NCBI GenBank assembly: GCA_910587905.1
Contig: CAJUOF010000370.1
Span: 1-9,026 of the forward strand
DNA: 9,026 bases
Origin: an uncultured Lachnospiraceae bacterium
GTDB lineage: Bacteria; Bacillota_A; Clostridia; Lachnospirales; Lachnospiraceae
Direction: 5' to 3'
Below, in pieces: positions 1-6,871 of this stretch. The stretch's first letter is position 1. The number at the start of each line of letters is the position of its first letter. The position numbers and the translations under genes were made by a program. The notes under the pieces were generated by a model. That model saw nothing but the letters and a program-made list of their open reading frames with translations. It was not told the origin of the DNA and searched no databases.

Positions 1-1
1 A

Positions 2-748
2 CAGTTTATTGAGACCTACTATCAGGGGGCGGGGGCTGAGAGGAAAGAGCCGAGGGAGACCTTGGCGGCAATGAAACTGGCGATCCGGAATTTTGCAGAA
101 CAATTTCGCTGCAACTGCGCCTGTATCCAATGCTGGACGGCCATGCAGGAATCCATGGACATCTATCCCTGTGCCGTCAATTCGATGTTGGCGGACGAAT
201 GCTTTCCGGTGGCCTGTGAGACAGACATTTGCGGGGCCATCTCGGCCATGCTGATCCAGGCGGCGGCGGGGAATGGGACTCCACATTTCCTGGCTGACCT
301 GACTATCCGGCACCCGGAAAAGGAAAATGTGGAGCTGCTTTGGCACTGTGGAGCGTTTCCCTCCGCATTCGCCAAGGATAAGGGGGCCTGCCGGATCACG
401 GAGGCTTGGGACGGTAATCCCCAGTGCGGGAATTGTGCCTGGGAGCTCCAAAATGGAGACATCACTATCTGCCGGTTTGACGGGGATCACGGGGAGTATT
501 CTCTGTTTTTGGGGGAAGGGAGGGGGATTGACGGCCCTCACAGCCGTGGGACATACGTGTGGTTTGAGGTGGGAGATTGGCCGGCTTGGGAATATAAGCT
601 GGTTTTGGGACCTTACATCCATCATGTGGCCGGGACTTACGGAAAAGTGGCGGACGTTCTCTATGAAGCCTGCCGTTACATACCGGGGCTTAAGGCCGAT
701 CCCGCGGAACCGGGAGAGGCGGAGCTTCTTTTGCGGCTCCGGTCCTGA
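2..748 (+). CDS. Fucose/arabinose isomerase-family enzyme, C-terminal part (5' end outside window)
   Basis: The reading frame is open from the first complete codon at 2 to a TGA at 746-748, giving 248 residues, so the true start lies upstream. A TTG at 62 could be read as a start, but the 20 codons before it continue the same frame and no ribosome site precedes it. The fragment resembles the C-terminal region of the L-fucose/L-arabinose isomerase superfamily: a Cys-rich stretch with CWTAMQE, then DECFPVACETD, then the block ELLWHCGAFP, and PYIHHVAG near the end. Enzymes of this family interconvert aldoses and ketoses in the cytoplasm using a divalent metal. Glu50, Glu73/Asp75 and His207/208 of the fragment are candidate metal ligands by analogy with FucI; this is inference. 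The gene is followed 63 bases later by a sugar ABC permease with no terminator between, so it is probably co-transcribed with the transporter. The substrate could be L-fucose, D-arabinose or another sugar; the fragment does not decide this. Confidence 0.85.
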   Translation, partial: QFIETYYQGAGAERKEPRETLAAMKLAIRNFAEQFRCNCACIQCWTAMQESMDIYPCAVNSMLADECFPVACETDICGAISAMLIQAAAGNGTPHFLADLTIRHPEKENVELLWHCGAFPSAFAKDKGACRITEAWDGNPQCGNCAWELQNGDITICRFDGDHGEYSLFLGEGRGIDGPHSRGTYVWFEVGDWPAWEYKLVLGPYIHHVAGTYGKVADVLYEACRYIPGLKADPAEPGEAELLLRLRS

Positions 749-811
749 AAACCTGAAGAATTTGGAAGAGTTGGCAAATGATCTGCGGAAAGGGAAAAAG
801 GAGAGAAAGCT

Positions 812-1801
812 ATGGGTAAAAATGAAAGACAGTCGGGGAAAGCGAAGACTTCGCTGCTGAAACGGTTTTTCTTACAGTCCTATTCCAGCGCCATTGTTGC
901 GATTGTGATTCTTGTGCTGGTGTTTACCATATTTACAAATGCATTTTTGACCCCCTTTAATATTTTTAACCTGTCAAGGACTGCTTCGGTCTATGCGTTT
1001 ATCGGGGCGGCGCAACTGATCTTGATGGTGATCGGGGACATGAACTTGGGAATTGGTGGCTGCGGCGCGCTTTCCACCGTGGTGATGGGGACGCTGATGG
1101 CTAATTATGGCGTGGGAACCGTTCCTTCTGTACTGTTGGCTCTGGCGGTATCTGCGGTCTGCGGCTTGGTGATCGGACTTTTGGTGGTCAAGCTAAACTT
1201 AAATCCCTGGATCATCACCTTGGCGATGTCCTTCATTTTCAATGGATTGGCAATTGGGAGCTCCCATGGATACTCTTATGAGATGACGGAGGCATTGACT
1301 TGGGTGGGAAGAAAACGGGTGGGGATGTTTTCCTTCCTGTTCGTCCTGATGGTTGTCCTGGTGGTGATTCTCTATATCGTATTTCGACACACCAAATATG
1401 GGCGGGATGTGCTGGCGGTAGGGGGGAACCGGACAGCGGCCAGACTGTCCGGAATCAATGTAAATTGGATCATTATCTCCTGCAATATCCTCTCCTGTAT
1501 GTTTGCCTGTGTTGCGGCCATTCTGTGGGCGTCACGGACGGGGACCGCATCGCCCAATACAGGTTCCGACTGGATGATGTATTCCATTGCCGTGTGTGCC
1601 ATCGGCGGGATTCCCCTTCTGGGAGGCAGTTTTACAGCCCTGGGATTCTTCTGCGGCTCTTGGATTTTGACCATGGTCCGGAACGGGCTTACGATGTTGA
1701 ATGTGGATGTGTATTATGAGCAGGTGTTTTTAGGGCTCATTATTCTGCTGGCTGTATCTGTGGAATCGGTGCGGGCGAAGATGGCAGAAAAGATGATGTA
1801 G
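812..1801 (+). CDS. Sugar ABC transporter permease (ribose/RbsC type)
   Basis: A 329-residue, very hydrophobic protein of the branched-chain/ribose permease family (BPD_transp_2), the membrane channel of a monosaccharide importer. After a basic N-terminus (about residues 1-22) there are roughly eight to ten membrane segments, for example about 27-45, 104-126, 170-192, 219-240 and 302-320. The cytoplasmic loop TKYGRDVLAVGGNRTAA (about 194-210), just before a segment opening LSGI, is the hallmark of RbsC-like permeases and contacts the ATPase. GDMNLGIGG (about 75-83) matches the family's G-[IM]-[DN]-L-S-V-G region. The length is normal for the family. The ATG follows an AAAAGGAG site at about 797-803. 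Its order is unusual: the permease precedes the binding protein and the ATPase comes last, whereas ribose operons usually run ATPase-permease-binding protein. The sugar specificity is not visible in this subunit. Confidence 0.95.
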   Translation: MGKNERQSGKAKTSLLKRFFLQSYSSAIVAIVILVLVFTIFTNAFLTPFNIFNLSRTASVYAFIGAAQLILMVIGDMNLGIGGCGALSTVVMGTLMANYGVGTVPSVLLALAVSAVCGLVIGLLVVKLNLNPWIITLAMSFIFNGLAIGSSHGYSYEMTEALTWVGRKRVGMFSFLFVLMVVLVVILYIVFRHTKYGRDVLAVGGNRTAARLSGINVNWIIISCNILSCMFACVAAILWASRTGTASPNTGSDWMMYSIAVCAIGGIPLLGGSFTALGFFCGSWILTMVRNGLTMLNVDVYYEQVFLGLIILLAVSVESVRAKMAEKMM

Positions 1802-1811
1802 CAGGATAAAT

Positions 1812-1831
1812 AGTCCTGGATCGTCAGGGCT
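1812..1831 (+). promoter_or_regulatory. Weak hairpin followed by TTTT between permease and binding-protein genes
   Basis: Bases 1812-1818 can pair with 1825-1831 (seven pairs including one G-T), leaving a six-base loop; a run of four T follows, overlapping the 3' arm. It could be a leaky terminator or processing site in the 64-base gap before the binding-protein gene, but the stem is short and the T-run poor. Chance is a reasonable alternative. Confidence 0.25.
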
Positions 1832-1865
1832 TTTATAAAAAAATAAGAAAACGGAGGTAAGAAGC

Positions 1866-3038
1866 ATGAAGAAAAGACTCATCAGCTTGCTGTGTGTGAC
1901 AGCGATGGCAGTCGGCCTGATCGGCTGTGGGGGCGGAGAGAAGGAAGAGACCAAAGCTCCCGGCAGTGAGGCACAGACGGAGGCGGCAAAGGCGGAGGAG
2001 AAGCCGACAGAAACACAGGCGCAGGAAGAGACAAGGGCAGTGAAAAATCAGGAGATTGACACCAGCGGTGTGGAGAGGGCACTGCAGCTCTCCAAAGATC
2101 CCGGCGAATATAAGCTCCATGTATACTGGCCGGCGCCGGACACTTATTTTGAGGACAATATCCAGCCTGGATATGAACAGCTCGCAAAGGAATATGGTCT
2201 TACGGTGGACTATGCCATTGGAACGGAGTGGACACAGGATGTCGAGAATCAGGTTGTGGAGGCAAAAGCGGCAGAGGGTTATGATTTGTTCATGATTTAT
2301 GGAGCAGACACCTCCGGGGCCAATGCCCTTTACAAAGAATTGATTGATGCAGGCTGCAAGGTGGTCAATTACGGCGGAAAGGTGGACGATCCCCAGCAGG
2401 CGGCAGCAACCGTCTGCGGAGATGTGTACGATTATTCCTATGCGGCGACCAAGCAGATGATCGAGGCCATGGGCGGAGAGGGCGAGATCATCAATGTTCT
2501 TGAGAACCTGGGCGATGTCAACACATTGGAGAGACAGAAGGGTGTCGAGGCTGCCGTGGCGGAGGCGGAGGGTGTGACCATCTGTCAGACCATCGGCGAC
2601 ATCAATACAGAGGAAGAGGGATATGAGAAGGTTTCTGACGCCCTGGCGGCAAATCCTGGTGCGACCGGAATTATTGCGACCGGTGGTACTGCCTCCCGCG
2701 GAATGGCCAACGCATTGGCAGACTATTATGCATCCAACGGGGATGCCAAGCACCTGTTTGCCGTGGCAACCGACCCGTCCCAGGAAGTGATGAACGGTCT
2801 GAAAGACGGAACCTTGGATATCGGCGTGGCTCAGAATGGTTATGGACAGGGCTATATTGGAAGCTTGCTTTTGCTCTACCTGTCTGAGGGCTGGACCATG
2901 AAAGATCCCGGCGTCCATATTGTGACAGGCTACGTGTTTATCACCACGGAGAACATCGACAGCTTTACCACGGATATTGAGACGCTCAGCAAAGAGATCG
3001 CGTCTGAACTGGAAACCAAATATTTAAACGCGCCGTAG
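1866..3038 (+). CDS. Sugar-binding lipoprotein of ABC transporter (Peripla_BP_4 type)
   Basis: A 390-residue extracellular solute-binding protein that would capture the sugar and deliver it to the permease. It starts with a lipoprotein signal: basic MKKR, a hydrophobic core, and the lipobox LIGC with the lipidated cysteine at residue 21. Residues about 22-60 form a Glu/Lys/Thr/Ala-rich linker that tethers the protein to the membrane. The rest is a periplasmic-binding-protein type I fold: a first lobe with the segment around GYDLFMIYGADTSGAN (about 138-153), a GEGEIINVL strand, an ERQKGVEAAV helix, and a second lobe with GATGIIATGG and FAVATDPS. This resembles RbsB and xylose- or ribose-binding proteins. 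A GGAGGT site at 1853-1858 sits seven bases before the ATG, which is strong. It lies between permease and ATPase genes, and a stable hairpin follows its stop codon. The ligand is not readable by eye. Confidence 0.95.
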   Translation: MKKRLISLLCVTAMAVGLIGCGGGEKEETKAPGSEAQTEAAKAEEKPTETQAQEETRAVKNQEIDTSGVERALQLSKDPGEYKLHVYWPAPDTYFEDNIQPGYEQLAKEYGLTVDYAIGTEWTQDVENQVVEAKAAEGYDLFMIYGADTSGANALYKELIDAGCKVVNYGGKVDDPQQAAATVCGDVYDYSYAATKQMIEAMGGEGEIINVLENLGDVNTLERQKGVEAAVAEAEGVTICQTIGDINTEEEGYEKVSDALAANPGATGIIATGGTASRGMANALADYYASNGDAKHLFAVATDPSQEVMNGLKDGTLDIGVAQNGYGQGYIGSLLLLYLSEGWTMKDPGVHIVTGYVFITTENIDSFTTDIETLSKEIASELETKYLNAP

Positions 3039-3063
3039 GCAGTGGCAGAGTGACTTTGATTTC

Positions 3064-3095
3064 CTCCCCGTCCTTTCTTCTGGAGGGACGGGGAG
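3064..3095 (+). promoter_or_regulatory. Strong intra-operon hairpin, no T-tract
   Basis: Bases 3064-3073 (CTCCCCGTCC) pair perfectly with 3086-3095 (GGACGGGGAG). The stem extends inward through 3077/3082 with two G-T pairs, for 14 pairs and a four-base loop TTCT. No T-run follows, so it is unlikely to be an efficient intrinsic terminator. It lies 26 bases after the binding-protein stop codon and ends 25 bases before the preferred ATPase start. Hairpins in this position in other ABC operons protect the upstream binding-protein mRNA from 3' decay and give excess binding protein over ATPase. That role here is inferred. Confidence 0.8.
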
Positions 3096-3108
3096 AATAC
3101 AGTCATTT

Positions 3109-3113
3109 GGAGG
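3109..3113 (+). promoter_or_regulatory. Ribosome binding site that decides the ATPase start
   Basis: GGAGG ends one base before the ATG at 3115 but seven bases before the in-frame ATG at 3121. The second spacing is normal and the first is too short, so translation should begin at 3121. Confidence 0.8.
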
Positions 3114-3120
3114 AATGTAT

Positions 3121-4632
3121 ATGCTGGAGGTTAGAGGAGTTTCAAAATCGTTTCCGGGTGTAAAAGCTCTTCAGGATATTTCGGTACAGTTTCATGACGG
3201 AGAGATCCACGCCTTGCTTGGAGAGAACGGAGCCGGAAAGAGCACCTTGATGAAGATTATCTGTGGGATTTATCATGCAGATCAGGGAACTGTTTCGCTG
3301 GACGGTAAGGAGCTTAAACTCCACGGCTACGGGGATGCGGTGAAGCAGCATATCAGCATGGTACATCAGGAGATCCAGCTTATTCCGGAGGCGAGTATTG
3401 CGGAAAATATCATCAACGATAAAATCAGTCAGTTTACGAGATTCGGTTTTGTAAATTGGAAGGCAGTCAATGCGTTTGCCTTAAACTATATGAGAGAGGT
3501 TGGGCTTGATTTTCCTCCGGAGAAAAAGGTGCGCTTCCTTAGTGCGGCTCATAAGCAGCTGATTCAGATTGCGAAGGCGCTGAGCGCCGATGCCAGGGTT
3601 TTGCTTCTGGATGAACCCACCTCGTCTTTGACGCTTCATGAGGCGGATGTCCTTTTTGAATTGGTGCGGAAGCTGAAAGAAAAAGGGATGATTATTATTT
3701 TTGTCTCCCACAAGCTGGAGGAAGTACAAGTCATTGCCGACCGTGTGACCGTATTTCGGGACGGATGCCTGGTGGGGACGGATGCCATCAAACAGATGGA
3801 AAATTCCAGGATCATCAAGATGATGATCGGCCGGGATTTTGTTTACAGCTATCGGGGGAGGCTCGATGCGGAGGGACAGGAAGTGGTATTGGAGGCGAGG
3901 AATATCACCTCCAGGCTTCACGGCTTTCGGGACTTGAGTTTCCAGGTTCACAGAGGAGAGATCCTTGGCTTTTATGGCCTCGTGGGTTCCGGCAGAACGG
4001 AACTGATTCGGACCGTGTTAAACATTGACAAATGTGATGGGGGAGAGGTGCTGCTTCACGGGAAGCCGGTGAAGATTGATTCGTTCAAAACGGCACTTCA
4101 TAAGTATCGGATTGGCTATGTGACAGAGAACAGAAAAGAGGAAGGTTTATTTTTAGAACATACGGTGGCTATGAATATCTGTGTCAATTCTCTCAAAAAG
4201 AGTTATTGCAAAAAGGCGCCGTTTATCAATCTGAAAAAAGAGCGGGAACATGCAGAATATTTCGTGAATCGGCTGGAGATCAAGACACCGGCTCTCGGCA
4301 CGCTGGCGGGAAAGCTGTCCGGCGGGAATCAGCAGAAAATCAGCATTGCCAAATGGCTGGCGGCGGACTGCGACCTGCTGATCATCGATGAGCCGACGGT
4401 GGGGGTGGACATCGGAGCGAAGGAATATATTCATGAGTTGATCTGGAACCTGGCGGCAAAGGAAGGGAAAACGGTAATTCTGATTTCTTCTGATATGAAC
4501 GAGATGATTTCTCTGGCCAGAAGGATTCTGATTTTTAAGGATAAACACATTACCGGAGAACTGCGGGGAGAAGAATTTTTCGCAAAGCCCGGCGAAGAGA
4601 TCAGCGCGGAGATCGGGAAATCGTTTGTATAA
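3121..4632 (+). CDS. Sugar ABC transporter ATP-binding protein (RbsA/MglA type, two nucleotide-binding domains)
   Basis: A 503-residue protein counted from the ATG at 3121; an in-frame ATG at 3115 would add two residues but sits too close to the ribosome site. It powers the importer by hydrolysing ATP on the cytoplasmic face. Domain 1 (about 1-235) has the Walker A motif GENGAGKST (about 34-42), Walker B LLLDEPTSS (about 161-169) and the H-loop VSHK. Its signature is LSAAHKQ, weaker than the usual LSGGQ. Domain 2 (about 255-503) has the degenerate Walker A GLVGSGRTEL, a good signature LSGGNQQ (about 399-405), Walker B LLIIDEPTVGVD and ISSD in place of the H-loop. This asymmetric pattern is typical of fused sugar ATPases such as RbsA, MglA and XylG, so it is not a defect. 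It follows the binding-protein gene across an 82-base gap carrying a hairpin, and precedes the mutarotase-like gene by 38 bases. Confidence 0.97.
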   Translation: MLEVRGVSKSFPGVKALQDISVQFHDGEIHALLGENGAGKSTLMKIICGIYHADQGTVSLDGKELKLHGYGDAVKQHISMVHQEIQLIPEASIAENIINDKISQFTRFGFVNWKAVNAFALNYMREVGLDFPPEKKVRFLSAAHKQLIQIAKALSADARVLLLDEPTSSLTLHEADVLFELVRKLKEKGMIIIFVSHKLEEVQVIADRVTVFRDGCLVGTDAIKQMENSRIIKMMIGRDFVYSYRGRLDAEGQEVVLEARNITSRLHGFRDLSFQVHRGEILGFYGLVGSGRTELIRTVLNIDKCDGGEVLLHGKPVKIDSFKTALHKYRIGYVTENRKEEGLFLEHTVAMNICVNSLKKSYCKKAPFINLKKEREHAEYFVNRLEIKTPALGTLAGKLSGGNQQKISIAKWLAADCDLLIIDEPTVGVDIGAKEYIHELIWNLAAKEGKTVILISSDMNEMISLARRILIFKDKHITGELRGEEFFAKPGEEISAEIGKSFV

Positions 4633-4670
4633 AAACCGGTTGATATCGATTCATAAAGGAGAGGCGGAAC

Positions 4671-5300
4671 ATGGAATACGCAAAGGGAAAGCATGCTTAT
4701 ATGGCAGTGCTTCACGCAGAAGAGGGGGAGCAGGCCGTAAGCTGGCTTCGGGAGAAGGAAGGGCGGATGAATCAGGAATGTTTGGAGGCGGGAATCTGCA
4801 ACTGCCGGATCTATATTCAGGAATTGGAGGGAAAGGACTGCCTGTTTGCCTATGTGGAGGAAGAAGCCGGAAGGAAACAGGCGGAAAGCCTGTTTTTAGG
4901 AAAAGCCACTCCGTTTTCCTGGCATGAGGCGAGACAGGTCTATGAGTTTAAGAGCCCTGCGGAAGAAGATTTGACAGGGCTTTCGGCGCGAGGTATCATA
5001 ATTGGTGTGAAAAGGGATTATTTGGAAGAATATGTCCGCCTTCATGACGAACAGCCCCAGGTGATCCGGGATCTCTGCTATGAAAACGGATTCCGCAGGT
5101 CTTCGATTTTTGTGACCGGGCTTGAGGGAGGCGGCCTGTACCTCACGCAGTTTGTAGAATGCAGGGGAGAAGAAAACCCGGCGCTTTACGAAAATGAAAC
5201 CTACAAGGAGTGGCTTAAGGTTACGGGAGAGTGCCAGGCGCCGCTGCCGGGGGAGCATTTCTGGAAAGAGATGAAGCCTGTTTATGAATTGGAAGGATGA
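4671..5300 (+). CDS. Tandem L-rhamnose mutarotase-like protein (DUF718 family)
   Basis: A 209-residue protein, about twice the usual length of roughly 100 for L-rhamnose mutarotase (RhaM). Such enzymes speed interchange of sugar anomers so that the isomerase gets the form it needs. The C-terminal half (about 106-207) fits the family. It has EEYVRLHDEQ, where Tyr121 and His125 match the Tyr-x3-His of RhaM, then LYLTQFVE, a Trp at 181 in YKEWLK, a proline-containing loop and the closing MKPVYEL. The N-terminal half (about 7-93) follows the same plan: a helix region, then RIYIQELEGKDCLFAYVE, and the closing ARQVYEF. This suggests an internal duplication, but the N-terminal half lacks the Tyr and His. 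An AAGGAGAGG site at 4656-4664 precedes the ATG. It sits between the transporter ATPase and a sugar isomerase, consistent with a mutarotase role in that pathway. The family call is by recognition; exact substrate is unknown. Confidence 0.75.
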   Translation: MEYAKGKHAYMAVLHAEEGEQAVSWLREKEGRMNQECLEAGICNCRIYIQELEGKDCLFAYVEEEAGRKQAESLFLGKATPFSWHEARQVYEFKSPAEEDLTGLSARGIIIGVKRDYLEEYVRLHDEQPQVIRDLCYENGFRRSSIFVTGLEGGGLYLTQFVECRGEENPALYENETYKEWLKVTGECQAPLPGEHFWKEMKPVYELEG

Positions 5301-5352
5301 AGAAGGACGTAAAAGGCAAGCGAGGATTTAGGAGAGGAATGGAGGAAAAAAG

Positions 5353-6036
5353 ATGAAACGTTCATTGGTAAATGGATCGATCCGGTATGCGAAGGAGCTC
5401 TTGGAAAAGAACAATTTTAAGCTGCCGGACTTTGGTTACTGGAGTCTTGAAGAGTGGAAACAACACAGAGATGAGATTGATGTCATTGAAAAGCTGATGC
5501 TGGGGTGGGATATGACGGACCACGGCCTTGGCCGGTTTGACGAGATTGGCTGTGTACTTTTTACTATCCGCAACGGTCTCTTGAACGATCCGAATGTGGG
5601 AGTCCCCTATGCGGAGAAGCTCCTCATTTTCAAGGATGGCCAGAGACTCCCCATCCATTACCACGGATTTAAGACGGAGGATATCATCAACCGGGGCGGC
5701 GGCGTCATGTTCATCAAGCTTTACAATACGGTGGATGGAAAGGCTGTAGATACTCCGGTGGAGATTTATCAGGACGGAATCAAGCATGTCTATCAGCCGG
5801 GAGAAGAGGTGCTCATTGGTCCCGGAAACAGCATCAGCATCACTCCGGGGATCGCCCACACCTTCGGGCCGAAGCCGGGGAGCGGAGATCTGATCTGCGG
5901 GGAGGTCTCCAAGATCAATGACGATACCATTGACAATTATCATATTGAACTGGAACCGAAGCAGTATGCGGACATCGAGGAGGACGAGCCGGTTCTCCAT
6001 CCCCTGTGCAACGAATATGGGAGGCTGGTAAAATAA
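5353..6036 (+). CDS. D-lyxose isomerase-type cupin sugar isomerase
   Basis: A 227-residue enzyme resembling D-lyxose ketol-isomerase (EC 5.3.1.15, the YdaE/Lyx_isomer family), a cupin that converts D-lyxose to D-xylulose and often D-mannose to D-fructose with a divalent metal. The metal site is visible: IHYHGFKTED gives His102, His104 and Glu109, and PGIAHTF gives His169, the family's three-His, one-Glu set. The N-terminal helical part (about 1-60) and the block YAEKLLIFKDGQRLP before the metal motif are also typical, as is the length. A GGAGG site at 5341-5345 lies seven bases before the ATG. It is the last gene of the sugar operon: 52 bases after the mutarotase-like gene and directly before a terminator. 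The product would be a ketose needing a kinase, which is not in this window. Activity on a related aldose is possible, since the family is promiscuous. Confidence 0.92.
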   Translation: MKRSLVNGSIRYAKELLEKNNFKLPDFGYWSLEEWKQHRDEIDVIEKLMLGWDMTDHGLGRFDEIGCVLFTIRNGLLNDPNVGVPYAEKLLIFKDGQRLPIHYHGFKTEDIINRGGGVMFIKLYNTVDGKAVDTPVEIYQDGIKHVYQPGEEVLIGPGNSISITPGIAHTFGPKPGSGDLICGEVSKINDDTIDNYHIELEPKQYADIEEDEPVLHPLCNEYGRLVK

Positions 6037-6044
6037 GTGAGATG

Positions 6045-6071
6045 GGCGGACGATGGATGGTCCGCCTTTTT
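6045..6071 (+). terminator. Intrinsic terminator of the sugar operon
   Basis: GGCGGAC (6045-6051) pairs perfectly with GTCCGCC (6060-6066) around an eight-base loop, followed at once by TTTTT (6067-6071). It starts nine bases after the isomerase stop codon and separates the sugar genes from deoC. Confidence 0.87.
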
Positions 6072-6109
6072 CTCTGCTCACATGTACACGAAATCTTTTC
6101 TGCACGATG

Positions 6110-6139
6110 TTGCGAAGCGGGAGCAATCCGTGGTATGAT
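6110..6139 (+). promoter_or_regulatory. Predicted sigma-A promoter for deoC-cdd
   Basis: A -35 TTGCGA (6110-6115) and a -10 TATGAT (6134-6139) are 18 bases apart. TGG directly before the -10 gives an extended -10 element. It lies just after the sugar-operon terminator and about 45 bases before the deoC start, so it fits an independent transcript. No clear operator repeat (for example a DeoR-type site) was seen. Confidence 0.62.
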
Positions 6140-6172
6140 AGAAAAACGCCGTGAGGCGAATAACCAGAAGTG

Positions 6173-6178
6173 AGGGAG
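6173..6178 (+). promoter_or_regulatory. Ribosome binding site that decides the deoC start
   Basis: AGGGAG lies six bases before the ATG at 6185. It lies inside the extra coding sequence that the alternative GTG start at 6170 would require, so 6185 is preferred. Confidence 0.75.
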
Positions 6179-6184
6179 TATATC

Positions 6185-6838
6185 ATGAACAGAGAAGAAC
6201 TTTTGAGACGGGTAGATCACACGGTGCTGTCCCAGACGGCGACCTGGGAGGAGATTCGGACGCTTTGTGACGATGCGGTGGCTTATGGGACAGCGTCTGT
6301 CTGCATTCCCCCCTCCTATGTGAAGCGGGCGAAGGAGTATCTTGGAGACCGTATGGCAGTGTGCACCGTCATTGGTTTTCCCAACGGCTACAACACCACG
6401 GCGGTGAAGGTCTTTGAGACCAAGGAGGCTCTGCGGGAGGGCGCGGATGAGATTGATATGGTGGTAAACTTGGGCGATGTGCGTATGGGGGAATTTGAGA
6501 AAGTGACGGAAGAGATTCGGGCGCTGAAGGAAGCATGTGGGGAAAAGGTTCTGAAAGTGATTATCGAGACCTGTCTGCTCACGGAGGAAGAAAAGATTGC
6601 TCTCTGCAGGGCGGTGACAGAGGCGGGGGCCGATTATATCAAAACTTCTACCGGTTTTTCCACGGCAGGAGCCACCTTTGCGGATGTGGAGCTGTTTGCG
6701 GCCCGCGTAGGTCCGGAGGTGAAGATCAAGGCGGCGGGGGGAATCAGCTCCTTTGCGGACGCGGAACAATTTGTGAATCTGGGAGCGGACAGGCTGGGAA
6801 CCAGCCGTCTGGTAAAAATTGTAAAGGCAGAGGGCTGA
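6185..6838 (+). CDS. deoC: Deoxyribose-phosphate aldolase
   Basis: A 217-residue class I aldolase of TIM-barrel fold that splits 2-deoxy-D-ribose 5-phosphate into acetaldehyde and glyceraldehyde 3-phosphate, feeding deoxynucleoside sugar into glycolysis in the cytoplasm. The Schiff-base lysine is Lys153 in YIKTSTGF, and the proton-relay lysine is Lys182 in IKAAGG. Other family blocks are VDHTVL (10-15), TVIGFPNG (61-68), DEIDMVVNLG (88-97), VIIETCLL (125-132) and GTSR. The length matches the short bacterial form. A GTG at 6170 would add five residues (MREYI) but overlaps the ribosome site. It has its own promoter after the sugar-operon terminator and is followed 33 bases later by cdd, so the two form a nucleoside-salvage unit. 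The final Tyr tail of the E. coli enzyme is absent, which is usual for this short subgroup. Confidence 0.97.
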   Translation: MNREELLRRVDHTVLSQTATWEEIRTLCDDAVAYGTASVCIPPSYVKRAKEYLGDRMAVCTVIGFPNGYNTTAVKVFETKEALREGADEIDMVVNLGDVRMGEFEKVTEEIRALKEACGEKVLKVIIETCLLTEEEKIALCRAVTEAGADYIKTSTGFSTAGATFADVELFAARVGPEVKIKAAGGISSFADAEQFVNLGADRLGTSRLVKIVKAEG

Positions 6839-6871
6839 GAGGAAAACTTTGAGGATAGGGAGGGCTATGGC

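Noticed and set aside
327..860. A 177-codon plus-strand frame overlapping the isomerase end and permease start
   Set aside because: It lies in another frame of a recognisable isomerase-family protein and runs into the permease start; no ribosome site or family pattern supports it.
1833..2918. A 361-codon open frame on the minus strand across the binding-protein gene
   Set aside because: It is the antisense shadow of a clear lipoprotein gene, has no ribosome site, and its translation is Cys/His/Leu-rich low-quality sequence without family features.
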